This document shows positions 38,226 to 46,881 of a DNA stretch of 64,000 nt, one piece after another; position 1 is the stretch's first letter; every line of letters begins with the position of its first letter. The translations under genes were made by a program, and so were the position numbers. The stretch comes from Candidatus Krumholzibacteriia bacterium (GTDB lineage: Bacteria; Krumholzibacteriota; Krumholzibacteriia; G020349025). The stretch is from assembly GCA_035649275.1 (NCBI GenBank), contig DASRJW010000029.1:53171-117170 (forward strand), given 5' to 3'. Under the pieces are notes generated by a model. That model worked only from the letters and a program-made list of their open reading frames with translations, did not search any database and had not been told where the DNA came from.

Positions 38226-38525
38226 GTGGAGCACTTGGAGAGTCTGGCGCGGCTCGAGGAGCGGATCCAGAAGGCGGCGGAAATCATCGCGACCTTGCGG
38301 CAAGACAACAAGCGTCTGGAGCAGGAAGCGTCCCAGCTGCTGGAGAGCCAGCGCAATCTGGAACGTCGCGCCGACGAGATGAGCGCGGAGAAGCAAGAGC
38401 TCGTCAACGAGGGCCGGCTGCTGCGGGAGCGGGAGAAGGAGTGGGCGCGCTACGAGCGCGACCGCGACGAGATCCGCACCCGCATCGACTCGATGCTGGC
38501 CAAGTTCGAGGAGCTCGAGATCTGA
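38226..38525 (+). CDS. ZapB-like coiled-coil protein
   Basis: 99 residues that are almost entirely one heptad-repeat coiled coil (LARLEERIQKAAEIIATLRQ, then KRLEQEASQLLE and LVNEGRLLREREKEW), ending FEELEI. Size, composition and position directly before zapA match the ZapB-type Z-ring-associated proteins of Gram-negative bacteria. GTG start with GGGGAGGAG upstream, 30 bases after pheT. Coiled-coil sequence converges easily, so family membership rests largely on context. Confidence 0.6.
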   Translation: MEHLESLARLEERIQKAAEIIATLRQDNKRLEQEASQLLESQRNLERRADEMSAEKQELVNEGRLLREREKEWARYERDRDEIRTRIDSMLAKFEELEI

Positions 38526-38551
38526 TTCCGGGCCCCCACGGGGGAGCGTGC

Positions 38552-38836
38552 ATGGAACGTGTGAAGACCACGCGGGTGGAGATCTTCGGGAGCGAATATC
38601 ACATCCGCGCCGACGTCGATGCCGATTACGTCAAGACCGTGGCCAGCTACGTGGACGCGAAGATGAGCGAGATCGCTCAGAATCAGAGTCTGGTGTCGTC
38701 CACGAAGGTGGCGATCCTGGCGGCGATCAACATCGCCGACGAGCTGTTCAAGGAACGGCGCCAGAACGAGCAGACGGTGCACGACGTCACGGCGAAGGCG
38801 GATGCGCTGGCCGAGGTGCTGGCCCGTTCCTTGTGA
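38552..38836 (+). CDS. zapA: Cell division protein ZapA
   Basis: 94 residues from ATG 38552. It begins with the ZapA fold (VEIFGSEYHIRADVDADYVK, VASYVDAKMSEIA) and continues into the long coiled-coil helix (VAILAAINIADELFKERR). ZapA tetramers crosslink FtsZ protofilaments at the division site. Preceded by the ZapB-like gene and followed by the candidate 6S RNA, an order also known from proteobacteria. Confidence 0.92.
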   Translation: MERVKTTRVEIFGSEYHIRADVDADYVKTVASYVDAKMSEIAQNQSLVSSTKVAILAAINIADELFKERRQNEQTVHDVTAKADALAEVLARSL

Positions 38837-38878
38837 GCCGTTCTCGTACTGCGATCGCGAGGTCCGACGAGGACGTGC

Positions 38879-38908
38879 TTGCTCCGCCGCCGGGCGCTTG
38901 GCTATACT
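38879..38908 (+). promoter_or_regulatory. Promoter of the candidate 6S RNA
   Basis: TTGCTC (38879-38884), 18 bases, TATACT (38903-38908). The first base of the RNA closing stem, 38915, lies seven bases after the -10 box, as expected for a transcription start. Confidence 0.6.
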
Positions 38909-38914
38909 CGCCTC

Positions 38915-39105
38915 GAGAAGAATTCCCTGCTCAGCAGGTGGGTCGATCGATTTTTTGAGCCAACACCTCGATGACGGGAACCAGAAGCGTCGCAGGATGT
39001 CCTGGCCCGGAAGGGTTGCGACTGCACGCGGCGTGACGGTGCCCACCTGGCGAGCCAGGTTCAAAGAGGCCTCGATCCACGGCGCGGCGGGGAGTTCTTC
39101 TTCTC
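38915..39105 (+). ncRNA. ssrS: Candidate 6S RNA
   Basis: About 190 bases forming one long interrupted hairpin. A 13-bp closing stem pairs 38915-38927 with 39090-39102. After an internal loop, 38938-38946 pairs with 39072-39080 (9 bp). Then comes a large central bubble (38947-38975 opposite 39045-39071), whose 3' side holds its own hairpin (ACCTGGC with GCCAGGT, 39045-39060). Above it 38976-38982 pairs with 39038-39044 (one mismatch), and a terminal stem pairs 38989-38994 with 39017-39022. This is the 6S layout, which mimics an open promoter and sequesters sigma70 RNA polymerase. Length, location between zapA and a folate gene, and a promoter ending at the first stem base all agree. Primary-sequence similarity to known 6S RNAs is low by eye. 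Confidence 0.72.
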
Positions 39106-39157
39106 AGGGCCCGCTGCACCAGCGCCGTCGATGGGTTCCGGCGCGAGGAGCAGGGCC

Positions 39158-40024
39158 ATGACCGCGCGCATTCTCGACGGCCGCAAGCTGGCCGACACCC
39201 TGCTGCAAGAGTTGCGTGCCGAGATCGCGAGCGCCCAGGCGCCGCGGCCTCCCGGTCTGGCGGCGGTGCTGGTCGGCGACGATCCGGCCTCGCAGGTCTA
39301 CGTGCGCAACAAGCTCAAGGCGTGCGAAATCTGCGGCATCCGCTCCTTCTTCAGTCCCCTCCCGGCGACGGCGAGCGCCCCCGAGGTGTCCGCGCTCCTC
39401 GACCGCTTGAACGCCGATCCCGCCGTGGACGGGATCTTGCTGCAGCTGCCCTTGCCCCGCGGCCTCGATTCCCGCGCGCTCTTGCAGCGTCTCGATCCCG
39501 CCAAGGACGTGGACGGACTGCATCCGCTGAACCTGGGCAAGCTCGTCGCCGACGACGACAGCGGCTTCCACCCTTGCACGCCTGCCGGTGTGGTGGAGCT
39601 CCTGAGCCGCAACGACATCCCCCTGGAGGGACGCCGCACCGTGATCGTCGGCCGCAGTAGCCTGGTGGGGAAGCCGCTGGCACTTCTCCTGCTGCGTCGC
39701 GCCGTGGTGGGCAACGCCACGGTCACCGTGGTGCACACGAAGAGCCGCGAGGTGCCGGCGCTGGTGGCGGAAGCCGAACTCTTGGTCGCCGCCGCCGGCA
39801 GCCCCGGCTTCGTGCGCGGCGAGTGGCTGCGGCCGGGCGCCGTCGTCGTCGACGTGGGCATCCACCGCACCGCGTCGCGACAGCTGGTGGGGGACGTGGA
39901 CTTCGAGTCCGCCGCCGCCGTGGCCGGTGCGATCACCCCGGTGCCCGGCGGCGTCGGTCCGATGACGGTGGCGATGCTGATGCGCAACACCACGCTCTCC
40001 TGGCGCCGGCGCTGGAGTCGTTGA
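39158..40024 (+). CDS. folD: Bifunctional methylenetetrahydrofolate dehydrogenase/cyclohydrolase
   Basis: 288 residues from ATG 39158 (GAGGAG upstream). Motifs: PGLAAVLVGDDPASQVYVRN with the catalytic-site Tyr and downstream Lys (NKLKAC), LQLPLP, DVDGLHPLNLG, and the NADP-binding VIVGRSSLVGKPLALLLL, ending PGGVGPMTVAMLM. It interconverts 5,10-methylene- and 10-formyl-tetrahydrofolate. It follows the candidate 6S RNA and is 2 bases from xseA. Confidence 0.97.
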   Translation: MTARILDGRKLADTLLQELRAEIASAQAPRPPGLAAVLVGDDPASQVYVRNKLKACEICGIRSFFSPLPATASAPEVSALLDRLNADPAVDGILLQLPLPRGLDSRALLQRLDPAKDVDGLHPLNLGKLVADDDSGFHPCTPAGVVELLSRNDIPLEGRRTVIVGRSSLVGKPLALLLLRRAVVGNATVTVVHTKSREVPALVAEAELLVAAAGSPGFVRGEWLRPGAVVVDVGIHRTASRQLVGDVDFESAAAVAGAITPVPGGVGPMTVAMLMRNTTLSWRRRWSR

Positions 40025-40026
40025 GC

Positions 40027-41256
40027 ATGCAACCCGATCTCTTTGCCGCCACACCACGGGTCTACACCGTGAGCGAAATCAACGCTCAGGTGAAACGCCT
40101 GCTGGAAGAGGCCTTCGGCGAAATCGAAGTGGAAGGGGAGATCTCCAACGCCCGGCAGCAGGCGTCGGGACACTGGTACTTCACCTTGAAAGATGCGGCG
40201 GCGCAGCTCGGCTGCGTGCTCTTCCGCAGCGACGCCGCGAACCTGCGCTTCGACCCCGAGCACGGCTTGCACGTCCGGGCCCGCGGGCGTCTCGGTCTCT
40301 ATGCACCGCAGGGAAAGTTCCAGATGCAGGTGCGCAGCCTGTGGCCGGTGGGGCAGGGAGCGCTGGAACTCGCCTTCCGGCAGCTGAAAGAGAAGCTGCA
40401 GCGCGAGGGTCTCTTCGACCTGGAGCGCAAGAAGCCATTGCCGCGCCTGCCGCGCCGCGTCGCCTTGGTCACCTCGCCTTCCGGCGCCGCCGTGCGCGAC
40501 ATGGTGGCGACGTTGTCGGCGCGCTGGCCCCTGCTGCGCATCTTCGTCGTCCCCGTGGCGGTGCAAGGTGACGAGGCCCCGAGCGAGATCGTCCGCGCCC
40601 TCGCTTTCCTCAACCGCACTGCCGCTGCCGACGTGATCATCGTCGGCCGCGGCGGCGGCAGCTTGGAAGACCTGCAGGCCTTCAACCACGAGGGTGTGGC
40701 GCGGGCCATCGCCAGCTCGCGCCTGCCCGTGGTCGCCGCCGTCGGCCACGAGAGCGACACCACCATCGCCGACTTCGTTGCCGATGTCCGCGCCGCCACC
40801 CCGACCGCGGCGGCGGCGTTGGTGGTGCCGCACCGTGACGAGGTGCAGCGGCACCTGGAGCTGCGGCTGCGGCGGTTGGCCCTGGGCTTGCGCAAGCGCA
40901 GCGAGGTCGAGCGCCTGCGCCTGCAGCGCTGCTTGCGGAGCTACGGGCTGCGGCGGCCGCGGCTCCTGCTCGCCGAGGCGGCGCAGGGCCTGGACGGGCG
41001 GCAGGAGCGCCTGCAACGCGGTTTCGCCGTGCTGCTCGAGCGGCGGAACGGAGCCCTCGCCTTGGTGCAGGCGCGCTTGCAGGCCTTGAGCCCCCAGGGC
41101 GTCCTGCAGCGGGGCTACAGTTATTGTGTCGACGCCGACAGCGGCGCCGTGGTGCCGCGAGCGGCGCAGACGCACCCGCAGCAGCGGCTGCGCCTGCACT
41201 TCGCCGACGGCACCGCCGCGGCGCGCGTCGAAGGCCCGGGCAGGGAGCGGACCTAA
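40027..41256 (+). CDS. xseA: Exodeoxyribonuclease VII large subunit
   Basis: 409 residues. N-terminal OB fold (YTVSEINAQVKRLLEEAFGE, VEGEISNARQQASGHWYFTL), then the catalytic domain with VALVTSPSGAAVRDM, VIIVGRGGGSLEDLQAFN and VVAAVGHESDTTIADFVAD, and a helical C-terminal part shorter than in Escherichia coli. With XseB it degrades single-stranded DNA. ATG two bases after the folD stop. Confidence 0.96.
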   Translation: MQPDLFAATPRVYTVSEINAQVKRLLEEAFGEIEVEGEISNARQQASGHWYFTLKDAAAQLGCVLFRSDAANLRFDPEHGLHVRARGRLGLYAPQGKFQMQVRSLWPVGQGALELAFRQLKEKLQREGLFDLERKKPLPRLPRRVALVTSPSGAAVRDMVATLSARWPLLRIFVVPVAVQGDEAPSEIVRALAFLNRTAAADVIIVGRGGGSLEDLQAFNHEGVARAIASSRLPVVAAVGHESDTTIADFVADVRAATPTAAAALVVPHRDEVQRHLELRLRRLALGLRKRSEVERLRLQRCLRSYGLRRPRLLLAEAAQGLDGRQERLQRGFAVLLERRNGALALVQARLQALSPQGVLQRGYSYCVDADSGAVVPRAAQTHPQQRLRLHFADGTAAARVEGPGRERT

Positions 41257-41260
41257 AGCC

Positions 41261-41503
41261 ATGAGCACACCGGAGAAGCCGGATTTCGAAGCCGCCATGG
41301 AAAGGCTGGAGCGCATCGTGCAGGAGCTCGAATCTTCCCAGGTGGGGCTCGATCGCGCCATCGCCCTCTTCGAGGAAGGCCTCGAGCTCGGCTCCCGTTG
41401 CACCGCCTTGCTGGAGCAAGCGCAAGCCCGGGTGGAGAAGCTCCTGGAACGGCATGACGGCAGCGCCGAGACCCGCCCGTTCGAAGGGACGGAAGGGCCG
41501 TGA
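41261..41503 (+). CDS. xseB: Exodeoxyribonuclease VII small subunit
   Basis: 80 residues: DFEAAMERLERIVQELES, GLDRAIALFEEGLEL and ARVEKLLE are the family pattern. Several copies cap one XseA. Five bases after xseA; its stop overlaps the GTG of the prenyl synthase gene. Confidence 0.93.
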   Translation: MSTPEKPDFEAAMERLERIVQELESSQVGLDRAIALFEEGLELGSRCTALLEQAQARVEKLLERHDGSAETRPFEGTEGP

Positions 41504-42375
41504 ACGCCTTGGAAGAGGATCTCGACCGGGTGCGGGCGCGGGTGGAGGCCCGACTCGACACGCTCCTCCAAGGCGGACCCGAGCGTCTCCTCGCCGCCAT
41601 GCGGTATGCCGCCCTCGGCGGCGGCAAGCGCCTGCGTCCGGCGCTGGTGCTGTGGTCGTACGACCTGTTCTGCGAGCGGGAAGACGAGCCCGTCCTCGAC
41701 CTGGCCTGTGCTTTCGAGCTCGTGCACACCTATTCGCTGGTGCACGACGATTTGCCCTGCATGGACGACGACAGCTTGCGTCGCGGCCGGCCCACCTGCC
41801 ACGTGCAGTTCGACGAGGCCACCGCGGTGCTGGCTGGCGACGCCTTGCTCAACCTGGCCTACGAAGTGATCCTGAGCGCACCGTGGCGCGAGGCAAAGCG
41901 CGGCCTCGACTGTGGGCGTACCCTCGCTGCCGCCGCCGGCCACCGCGAGCTGGTGGGCGGCCAGATGCTCGACCTGGAAGGCCAGGGCAAGCCGCCCCGG
42001 GCAGAGCTGCTGGAAGCCATCCACGCCGCGAAGACGGCGGCGCTGTTGCGAGCTGCCTGCGTCTGCGGCGGCATCGCCGCCGGAGCGAACGTCGCCGAGC
42101 GCGCGGCTCTCGCCGACGTGGGCTCGCACCTGGGCCTGGCGTTCCAGATCGTGGACGACGTGCTGGACGTGGTAGGGGCGATGGCGACGCTCGGGAAGAC
42201 GGCGGGGAAGGACGCTGCCGCCGGCAAGATCACCTACCCGGCGCTCTATGGCGTCGAGGCCTCCCGTGCCGCGGCGGCGCGGCACATCGAAGCGGCGCGG
42301 GCGTTGCTGCGGCAATGGCCGCGAAGCGCGCGCCTACAGGCTCTCGCCAGCTGGATCGGCGCCCGCCTGCACTGA
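41500..42375 (+). CDS. ispA: Polyprenyl (farnesyl/geranylgeranyl) diphosphate synthase
   Basis: 291 residues, GTG start overlapping the xseB stop. First Asp-rich motif DDLPCMDDD preceded by HTYSLVHD, second Asp-rich motif VDDVLDV, and conserved GGKRLRP near the N-terminus. Condenses isopentenyl diphosphate with allylic diphosphates to C15 or C20; chain length cannot be fixed from sequence. The xseB-ispA-dxs order is a conserved isoprenoid cluster. Confidence 0.93.
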   Translation: MNALEEDLDRVRARVEARLDTLLQGGPERLLAAMRYAALGGGKRLRPALVLWSYDLFCEREDEPVLDLACAFELVHTYSLVHDDLPCMDDDSLRRGRPTCHVQFDEATAVLAGDALLNLAYEVILSAPWREAKRGLDCGRTLAAAAGHRELVGGQMLDLEGQGKPPRAELLEAIHAAKTAALLRAACVCGGIAAGANVAERAALADVGSHLGLAFQIVDDVLDVVGAMATLGKTAGKDAAAGKITYPALYGVEASRAAAARHIEAARALLRQWPRSARLQALASWIGARLH

Positions 42376-42385
42376 CTCCCGGCGC

Positions 42386-42414
42386 TTGACCCGATCGCGC
42401 AGGGCACGGATAAT
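42386..42414 (+). promoter_or_regulatory. Promoter of dxs
   Basis: TTGACC (42386-42391), 17 bases, GATAAT (42409-42414): a strong match, giving a leader of about 65 bases before dxs. Confidence 0.6.
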
Positions 42415-42485
42415 ACGGCGTTTGCTCGTGCCGTCGGGGCCTCGAGGGGTCGCGGCGGCGGCCCACCCTCCGAAGAGGCTCCTGC

Positions 42486-44405
42486 TTGTCTGCACGCATC
42501 CTAGAGCGCATCGACAGCCCCCGGGATCTCAAGGCGCTCTCCTTCGAGCAACTGGAGAAACTGGCGGCGGAGATCCGCCAGGAGATCGTCTCGGTGGTGA
42601 GCGTCCAGGGCGGCCATTTGGGCGCCAGTCTCGGCGCCGTGGAGCTCACCCTCGCCATCCACTCCGTCTTCGATGCCCCGGAAGACCTCATCGTCTGGGA
42701 CGTCGGACATCAGGCTTACGGCCACAAGCTCCTCACCGGCCGCCGGCAGCGCTTCCACACCTTGCGCCAGGAGGGCGGTCTCTCCGGCTTTCCAGTGCGC
42801 AGCGAAAGTCCCTTCGACACCTTCGGTGTCGCCCACGCGTCCACCGCTCTCGGTGCCGCCCTCGGCATGGCGGTAGCGCGCGATCTGCGCAAAGAGAGTC
42901 GTCGCATCGTCGCCGTGGTCGGCGACGGCGGCATGACCGGTGGCGTCGCCTACGAAGCCATCAACAACATCGGCCACCTGGGCACGGATCTGCTCGTCGT
43001 CCTCAACGACAACGAGATGTCCATCTCCAAGAACGTCGGCGCCCTCTCCAAGTACCTCACCCGCGTCACCACCAGCCGGGTGTACTCCAAGTTCGAAGCC
43101 GAGCTCTGGGAGCTGCTGGGCAAGATGCCGCAGGGCGACAAGGCTCGCCTGCTGGCCAGCCGCATGAAGGAGGGCATGAAGAACCTGGTGGCGCCGGGAA
43201 TGCTCTTCGAGGAACTGGGGCTGCGCTACTTCGGTCCCTTCGACGGCCACGACCTGCGGGTGCTGGTGGACGCGTTGCAGCATGTGAAGAAGCTCAAGGG
43301 ACCGGTGTTGCTCCACGCCGTCACCGTCAAGGGCAAGGGCTACGCCTTCGCCGAGGAGAAGCAGGAAGTCTTCCATGGTCTGGGCAGCTTCGACAAGGTG
43401 ACCGGGGCGATCAAGCCGGCGCAGCCCGGCCCGCCGCCCTGGACCCGTGTGTTCGGCGAGGCCATGGTAGAGCTCGGCGCGCGCGAGCCGCGCCTGGTGG
43501 CGATCACCGCCGCCATGCCGAGCGGCACGGGAACGAAGCTCTTCGGGGAGAAGTATCCGGAGCGCTTCTTCGACGTCGGTATCGCCGAGCAAGCGGCGGT
43601 GCTCCTCGCCTGCGGCCTGGCGACGCAGGGCATGAAGCCCGTCGCCGCGATCTACTCCACCTTCTTGCAGCGCGCCTACGATCAAGTGATCCACGACACG
43701 GCGCTGCAGAAGCTCCCGGTCGTTTTCGTCCTCGACCGCGCCGGCCTGGTGGGGGACGACGGCCCGACCCACAACGGCGTCTTCGACATCGCCTACCTGC
43801 GCAGCATCCCGAACCTGGTGCTCATGGCGCCGGCCGACGCCGACGAGCTGCGCCACATGCTGTACACGGCGCTGCACCACGATCTCGGCCCGGTGGCCTT
43901 GCGCTTCCCCCGGGGCAACGCCCCCGGCGCCCCCACGGCCGGGCGTTTCGAGCTCCTGCCCCTCGGCAAGGCGCAGGTGCTGCGGGCCGGCGAGGACGTG
44001 GCCCTGGTGGGTTACGGCACCAGCGTCGACTGGTGCGTGCGCGCCGCGGCCCTGCTGGAAGCGGACGGCGTGCTGCCCACGGTGGTGAACGCCCGCTTCG
44101 CCAAGCCCCTCGATGCCGAGGTGCTCTGCCGCCTGGTACAGCAGCATCGTCTGGTCCTGGTCGCCGAAGAGCATCAGCTGCAGGGGGGCTTCGGCACCGC
44201 CGTGCTCGAGCTCTGCGAGGAGCACGGCTTGTCGCCGGCGCCGGTGCGCCGGCTCGGCATCCCGGATCGTTTCATCGAGCATGCCCCCCGCGAACGCCAG
44301 CTCGAGCTCCTCGGCTTGACGCCGGCAGCGATCGCGGCGCGGGTGCGCGCCGAGCTCGGCGTGCCCGCGAGCCGACCGGGCGTGGCAGGAACACGCCGCC
44401 CGTGA
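42486..44405 (+). CDS. dxs: 1-deoxy-D-xylulose-5-phosphate synthase
   Basis: 639 residues, full length. Starts ILERIDSPRDLKALS, thiamine diphosphate motif GDGGMTGGVAYEAINN, and transketolase-like second half with DVGIAEQAAVLLACGLA, LDRAGLVGDDGPTHNG and FPRGNAPG. It makes the first intermediate of the methylerythritol phosphate pathway. TTG start with GAAGAGG upstream. Own promoter after ispA; nadK follows 9 bases later. Confidence 0.97.
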   Translation: MSARILERIDSPRDLKALSFEQLEKLAAEIRQEIVSVVSVQGGHLGASLGAVELTLAIHSVFDAPEDLIVWDVGHQAYGHKLLTGRRQRFHTLRQEGGLSGFPVRSESPFDTFGVAHASTALGAALGMAVARDLRKESRRIVAVVGDGGMTGGVAYEAINNIGHLGTDLLVVLNDNEMSISKNVGALSKYLTRVTTSRVYSKFEAELWELLGKMPQGDKARLLASRMKEGMKNLVAPGMLFEELGLRYFGPFDGHDLRVLVDALQHVKKLKGPVLLHAVTVKGKGYAFAEEKQEVFHGLGSFDKVTGAIKPAQPGPPPWTRVFGEAMVELGAREPRLVAITAAMPSGTGTKLFGEKYPERFFDVGIAEQAAVLLACGLATQGMKPVAAIYSTFLQRAYDQVIHDTALQKLPVVFVLDRAGLVGDDGPTHNGVFDIAYLRSIPNLVLMAPADADELRHMLYTALHHDLGPVALRFPRGNAPGAPTAGRFELLPLGKAQVLRAGEDVALVGYGTSVDWCVRAAALLEADGVLPTVVNARFAKPLDAEVLCRLVQQHRLVLVAEEHQLQGGFGTAVLELCEEHGLSPAPVRRLGIPDRFIEHAPRERQLELLGLTPAAIAARVRAELGVPASRPGVAGTRRP

Positions 44406-44414
44406 GGGGGGAGC

Positions 44415-45302
44415 GTGGATCTCGCCTTCGTCGTCAACCCGAAGAAGAGCAGCACCCCCCAGGTTTTGGCACGCCTGCGCCGCAGCGTGCCCGAAGCGGC
44501 GCACCGGCTGCTCCTCTGGGCCCCGGCTGCGGCGGAGCTGCGCCGCCGTTCTGATTGCCACGAGAGCTTGAGCGGTTACGAGCTGGTGGAAGACATCCAC
44601 GCCGGCGAAGTGGTGCTGGCGCTCGGTGGCGATGGCACCCTTCTCGCCGCGGTGCGCCTCCTGGGCGCCGAGCTGCGCCCGGTGCTCGGGATCAATCTGG
44701 GCAGCCTCGGTTTCCTCACCGACACGCCGGAGGAGCACGCCGAAGCTGCCGTGGCCCGCCTCCTCGCCGGTCGCTACCGTCTCGAACCACGCATGCTCCT
44801 CGAGGTCGAGCACTGCGGCGCCACGAGCGGCGAGCTCCGCGCCAGCGCCCTCAACGACGTGGTCCTGCACGCGCCCTCGGCCCGCGTCCTCGAAGTGGGA
44901 TTGCGCGCCGCCGGCGTGGATCTGGGCAGCACGCTCGCCGATGGCATGATCGTGGCCACGCCCTCGGGCAGCACGGCGTACAGTCTCTCCGCCGGTGGTC
45001 CCATCGTCTCGCCGCGCCTGCGCGCCCTGATCGTCACCCCCATCAACGCCCATACGCTGTCACTCCGTCCTCTGGTGGTGGACGCCGGGGAGACGGTGGA
45101 GATCGTCTTGCGGCAGGGCATCGACGCCAGCGCGGAGATCAGCGTCGATGGGCACCGTTGCTGGTCGTTGCAGAGCGGCGAGCACATCGCCGTGCGCGCG
45201 GCGCCACAGGATCTGCAACTCGTCGTCACCCAGGAACAGGGTTTCTATCGCGCCTTGTACGGCAAGCTCGGTTGGGGTCGCGGGCGCGCACCCAAGCCCT
45301 GA
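44415..45302 (+). CDS. nadK: NAD kinase
   Basis: 295 residues, GTG start with GGGGAG upstream. ATP/NAD-binding GGDGT (in VVLALGGDGTLLAAVR), GINLGSLGFLTD, substrate motif LNDVVLHAPS and the GSTAYSLSAGGPIV loop. Phosphorylates NAD to NADP. Likely co-transcribed with dxs, whose pathway consumes NADPH. Confidence 0.96.
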   Translation: MDLAFVVNPKKSSTPQVLARLRRSVPEAAHRLLLWAPAAAELRRRSDCHESLSGYELVEDIHAGEVVLALGGDGTLLAAVRLLGAELRPVLGINLGSLGFLTDTPEEHAEAAVARLLAGRYRLEPRMLLEVEHCGATSGELRASALNDVVLHAPSARVLEVGLRAAGVDLGSTLADGMIVATPSGSTAYSLSAGGPIVSPRLRALIVTPINAHTLSLRPLVVDAGETVEIVLRQGIDASAEISVDGHRCWSLQSGEHIAVRAAPQDLQLVVTQEQGFYRALYGKLGWGRGRAPKP

Positions 45303-45381
45303 GTGCAGCGGTCCGGGCGCAACGGTCGCCGCCGCTGGCCGCCCCTGCACGAGGGTGCTATCATCCGCCTTCGTGCCATCC

Positions 45382-46881
45382 ATGTGGAGGCTTCGCCGGT
45401 TGCACGCGTTCACGCCGACGCTCGAGGAATTCCGTTTCCACGCCCGCGAAGGCAACGTCGTTCCCGTCTATCGCGAGATCCTGGGGGATCTGGAGACGCC
45501 GGTCTCCGCCTTCATGAAGCTCGACGATGGCAGCCACTCCTTCCTGCTGGAAAGCGTGGAGGGTGGCGAGAAGTGGGGCCGCTACTCCTTCATCGGCATC
45601 GAGCCGAGCGCGGTGGTACGCATCGAGGGGCCGCGCTTGCTGCTGGAGCGCCAGGGCAAGCGGGAGCAGCGGCGCGTCGCCGATCCCATCAGCGGCATGG
45701 AAGAGTTGTTGCGCGCCTATCGGCCGGTGCCGGTGCCCGGGTTGCCGCGCTTCGCCGGCGGCGCCGTGGGCTACCTGTCCTATGATTGTGCGCGCTACCT
45801 CGAGACCAGCTTGCCCTGGCCCGCCTGGCGCCAGGGCGACCTCCCGGACGCCCAGTTCCTCTGCACCGGGCCGCTCCTCGTCTTCGACAACCTGGCGCAC
45901 ACGATCAAGGTCGTGGTGAATGCGATGGTGGGGAAGGACGCCGCCGCCAGCTACAAGCAGGCGACGCGGCAGATCGACGCCATCGTGGCGCGCTTGCGCG
46001 GTGCCGCCCCGGGGCGCGACGGCGGCCGCACCGCGGGCCGCAAACCGGTGTTCACCAGCGACACCAAGCCTGCCGAGTTCGAGCGCGCGGTGCGCCGGGC
46101 GCAGGAGCACATCCTGGCCGGCGATCTCTTCCAAGTCGTGCTTTCCCATGAGCTCTCCACCCGGTTGCACGGCGATCCCTTCGCCGTCTACCGCGCCCTG
46201 CGGCAGATGAACCCGAGCCCCTACATGTACTTCCTGCGCTTCGGCAGCGACGTGATCCTGGGCGCCAGCCCCGAGGCGCTGGTGCGCAAGGAGGACGACG
46301 TGCTCGAGCTGCGGCCCATCGCCGGCACGCGCCCCCGCGGCGCCACCCGCGTCGAAGACTTGCGGCTCGAGGAAGAACTGCGCGACAGCGACAAAGAACG
46401 GGCCGAGCACATCATGCTGGTGGATCTGGGGCGCAACGACCTGGGACGGGTGTCGCAGTATGGCAGCGTCGTGGCCGACGAGCTCATGATCGTGGAACGC
46501 TACTCCCACGTGATGCACCTGGTGTCGGGAGTGCGCGGTCTGGCCCGAGACGGCATCAGCTGTTTCGACGTGCTGCGCGCCTGCTTCCCGGCGGGCACCG
46601 TCTCGGGGGCGCCGAAGGTGCGGGCCATGCAGCGCATCCACGAGCTGGAGAAGCGCCGGCGTGGCGTCTATGGCGGCGGCGTCGGTTACTTCGGTTACGA
46701 TGGCAACATGGATCTGTGTCTCGCCATCCGCACCGTGCTCTGCCGTGACGGCCAGGCCAGCATCGGCGCCGGCGCCGGGATCGTGGCCCACTCCAACCCG
46801 CGGGCCGAGTACGAGGAAACCCGCAGCAAGGCGCAGGTCCTCCTCGCTGCCATCGAGATGGCGGAGCTGGGGCTGGAATGA
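45382..46881 (+). CDS. trpE: Anthranilate synthase component I
   Basis: 499 residues from ATG 45382; a TTG 18 bases later also has GGAGG upstream and would give the more usual N-terminus. The LLES motif for tryptophan feedback binding is present (SFLLESVEGGEKWGRYSF). Chorismate-binding motifs: ELRPIAGTRPRG, LVDLGRNDLGRV, PAGTVSGAPKVRAM, GAGAGIVAHSNP. With TrpG it makes anthranilate. First gene of the trp operon; the stop overlaps the trpG ATG. Confidence 0.96.
   Translation: MWRLRRLHAFTPTLEEFRFHAREGNVVPVYREILGDLETPVSAFMKLDDGSHSFLLESVEGGEKWGRYSFIGIEPSAVVRIEGPRLLLERQGKREQRRVADPISGMEELLRAYRPVPVPGLPRFAGGAVGYLSYDCARYLETSLPWPAWRQGDLPDAQFLCTGPLLVFDNLAHTIKVVVNAMVGKDAAASYKQATRQIDAIVARLRGAAPGRDGGRTAGRKPVFTSDTKPAEFERAVRRAQEHILAGDLFQVVLSHELSTRLHGDPFAVYRALRQMNPSPYMYFLRFGSDVILGASPEALVRKEDDVLELRPIAGTRPRGATRVEDLRLEEELRDSDKERAEHIMLVDLGRNDLGRVSQYGSVVADELMIVERYSHVMHLVSGVRGLARDGISCFDVLRACFPAGTVSGAPKVRAMQRIHELEKRRRGVYGGGVGYFGYDGNMDLCLAIRTVLCRDGQASIGAGAGIVAHSNPRAEYEETRSKAQVLLAAIEMAELGLE

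Noticed and set aside
38915-39105. Alternative reading of the zapA-folD gap as a folate or SAM riboswitch
   Set aside because: No terminator or ribosome-site sequestration next to folD, and the long-rod layout with a central bubble fits 6S RNA instead.
45359-45364. TATCAT as a -10 box for trpE
   Set aside because: No acceptable -35 hexamer at 16-18 bases upstream; left unannotated.
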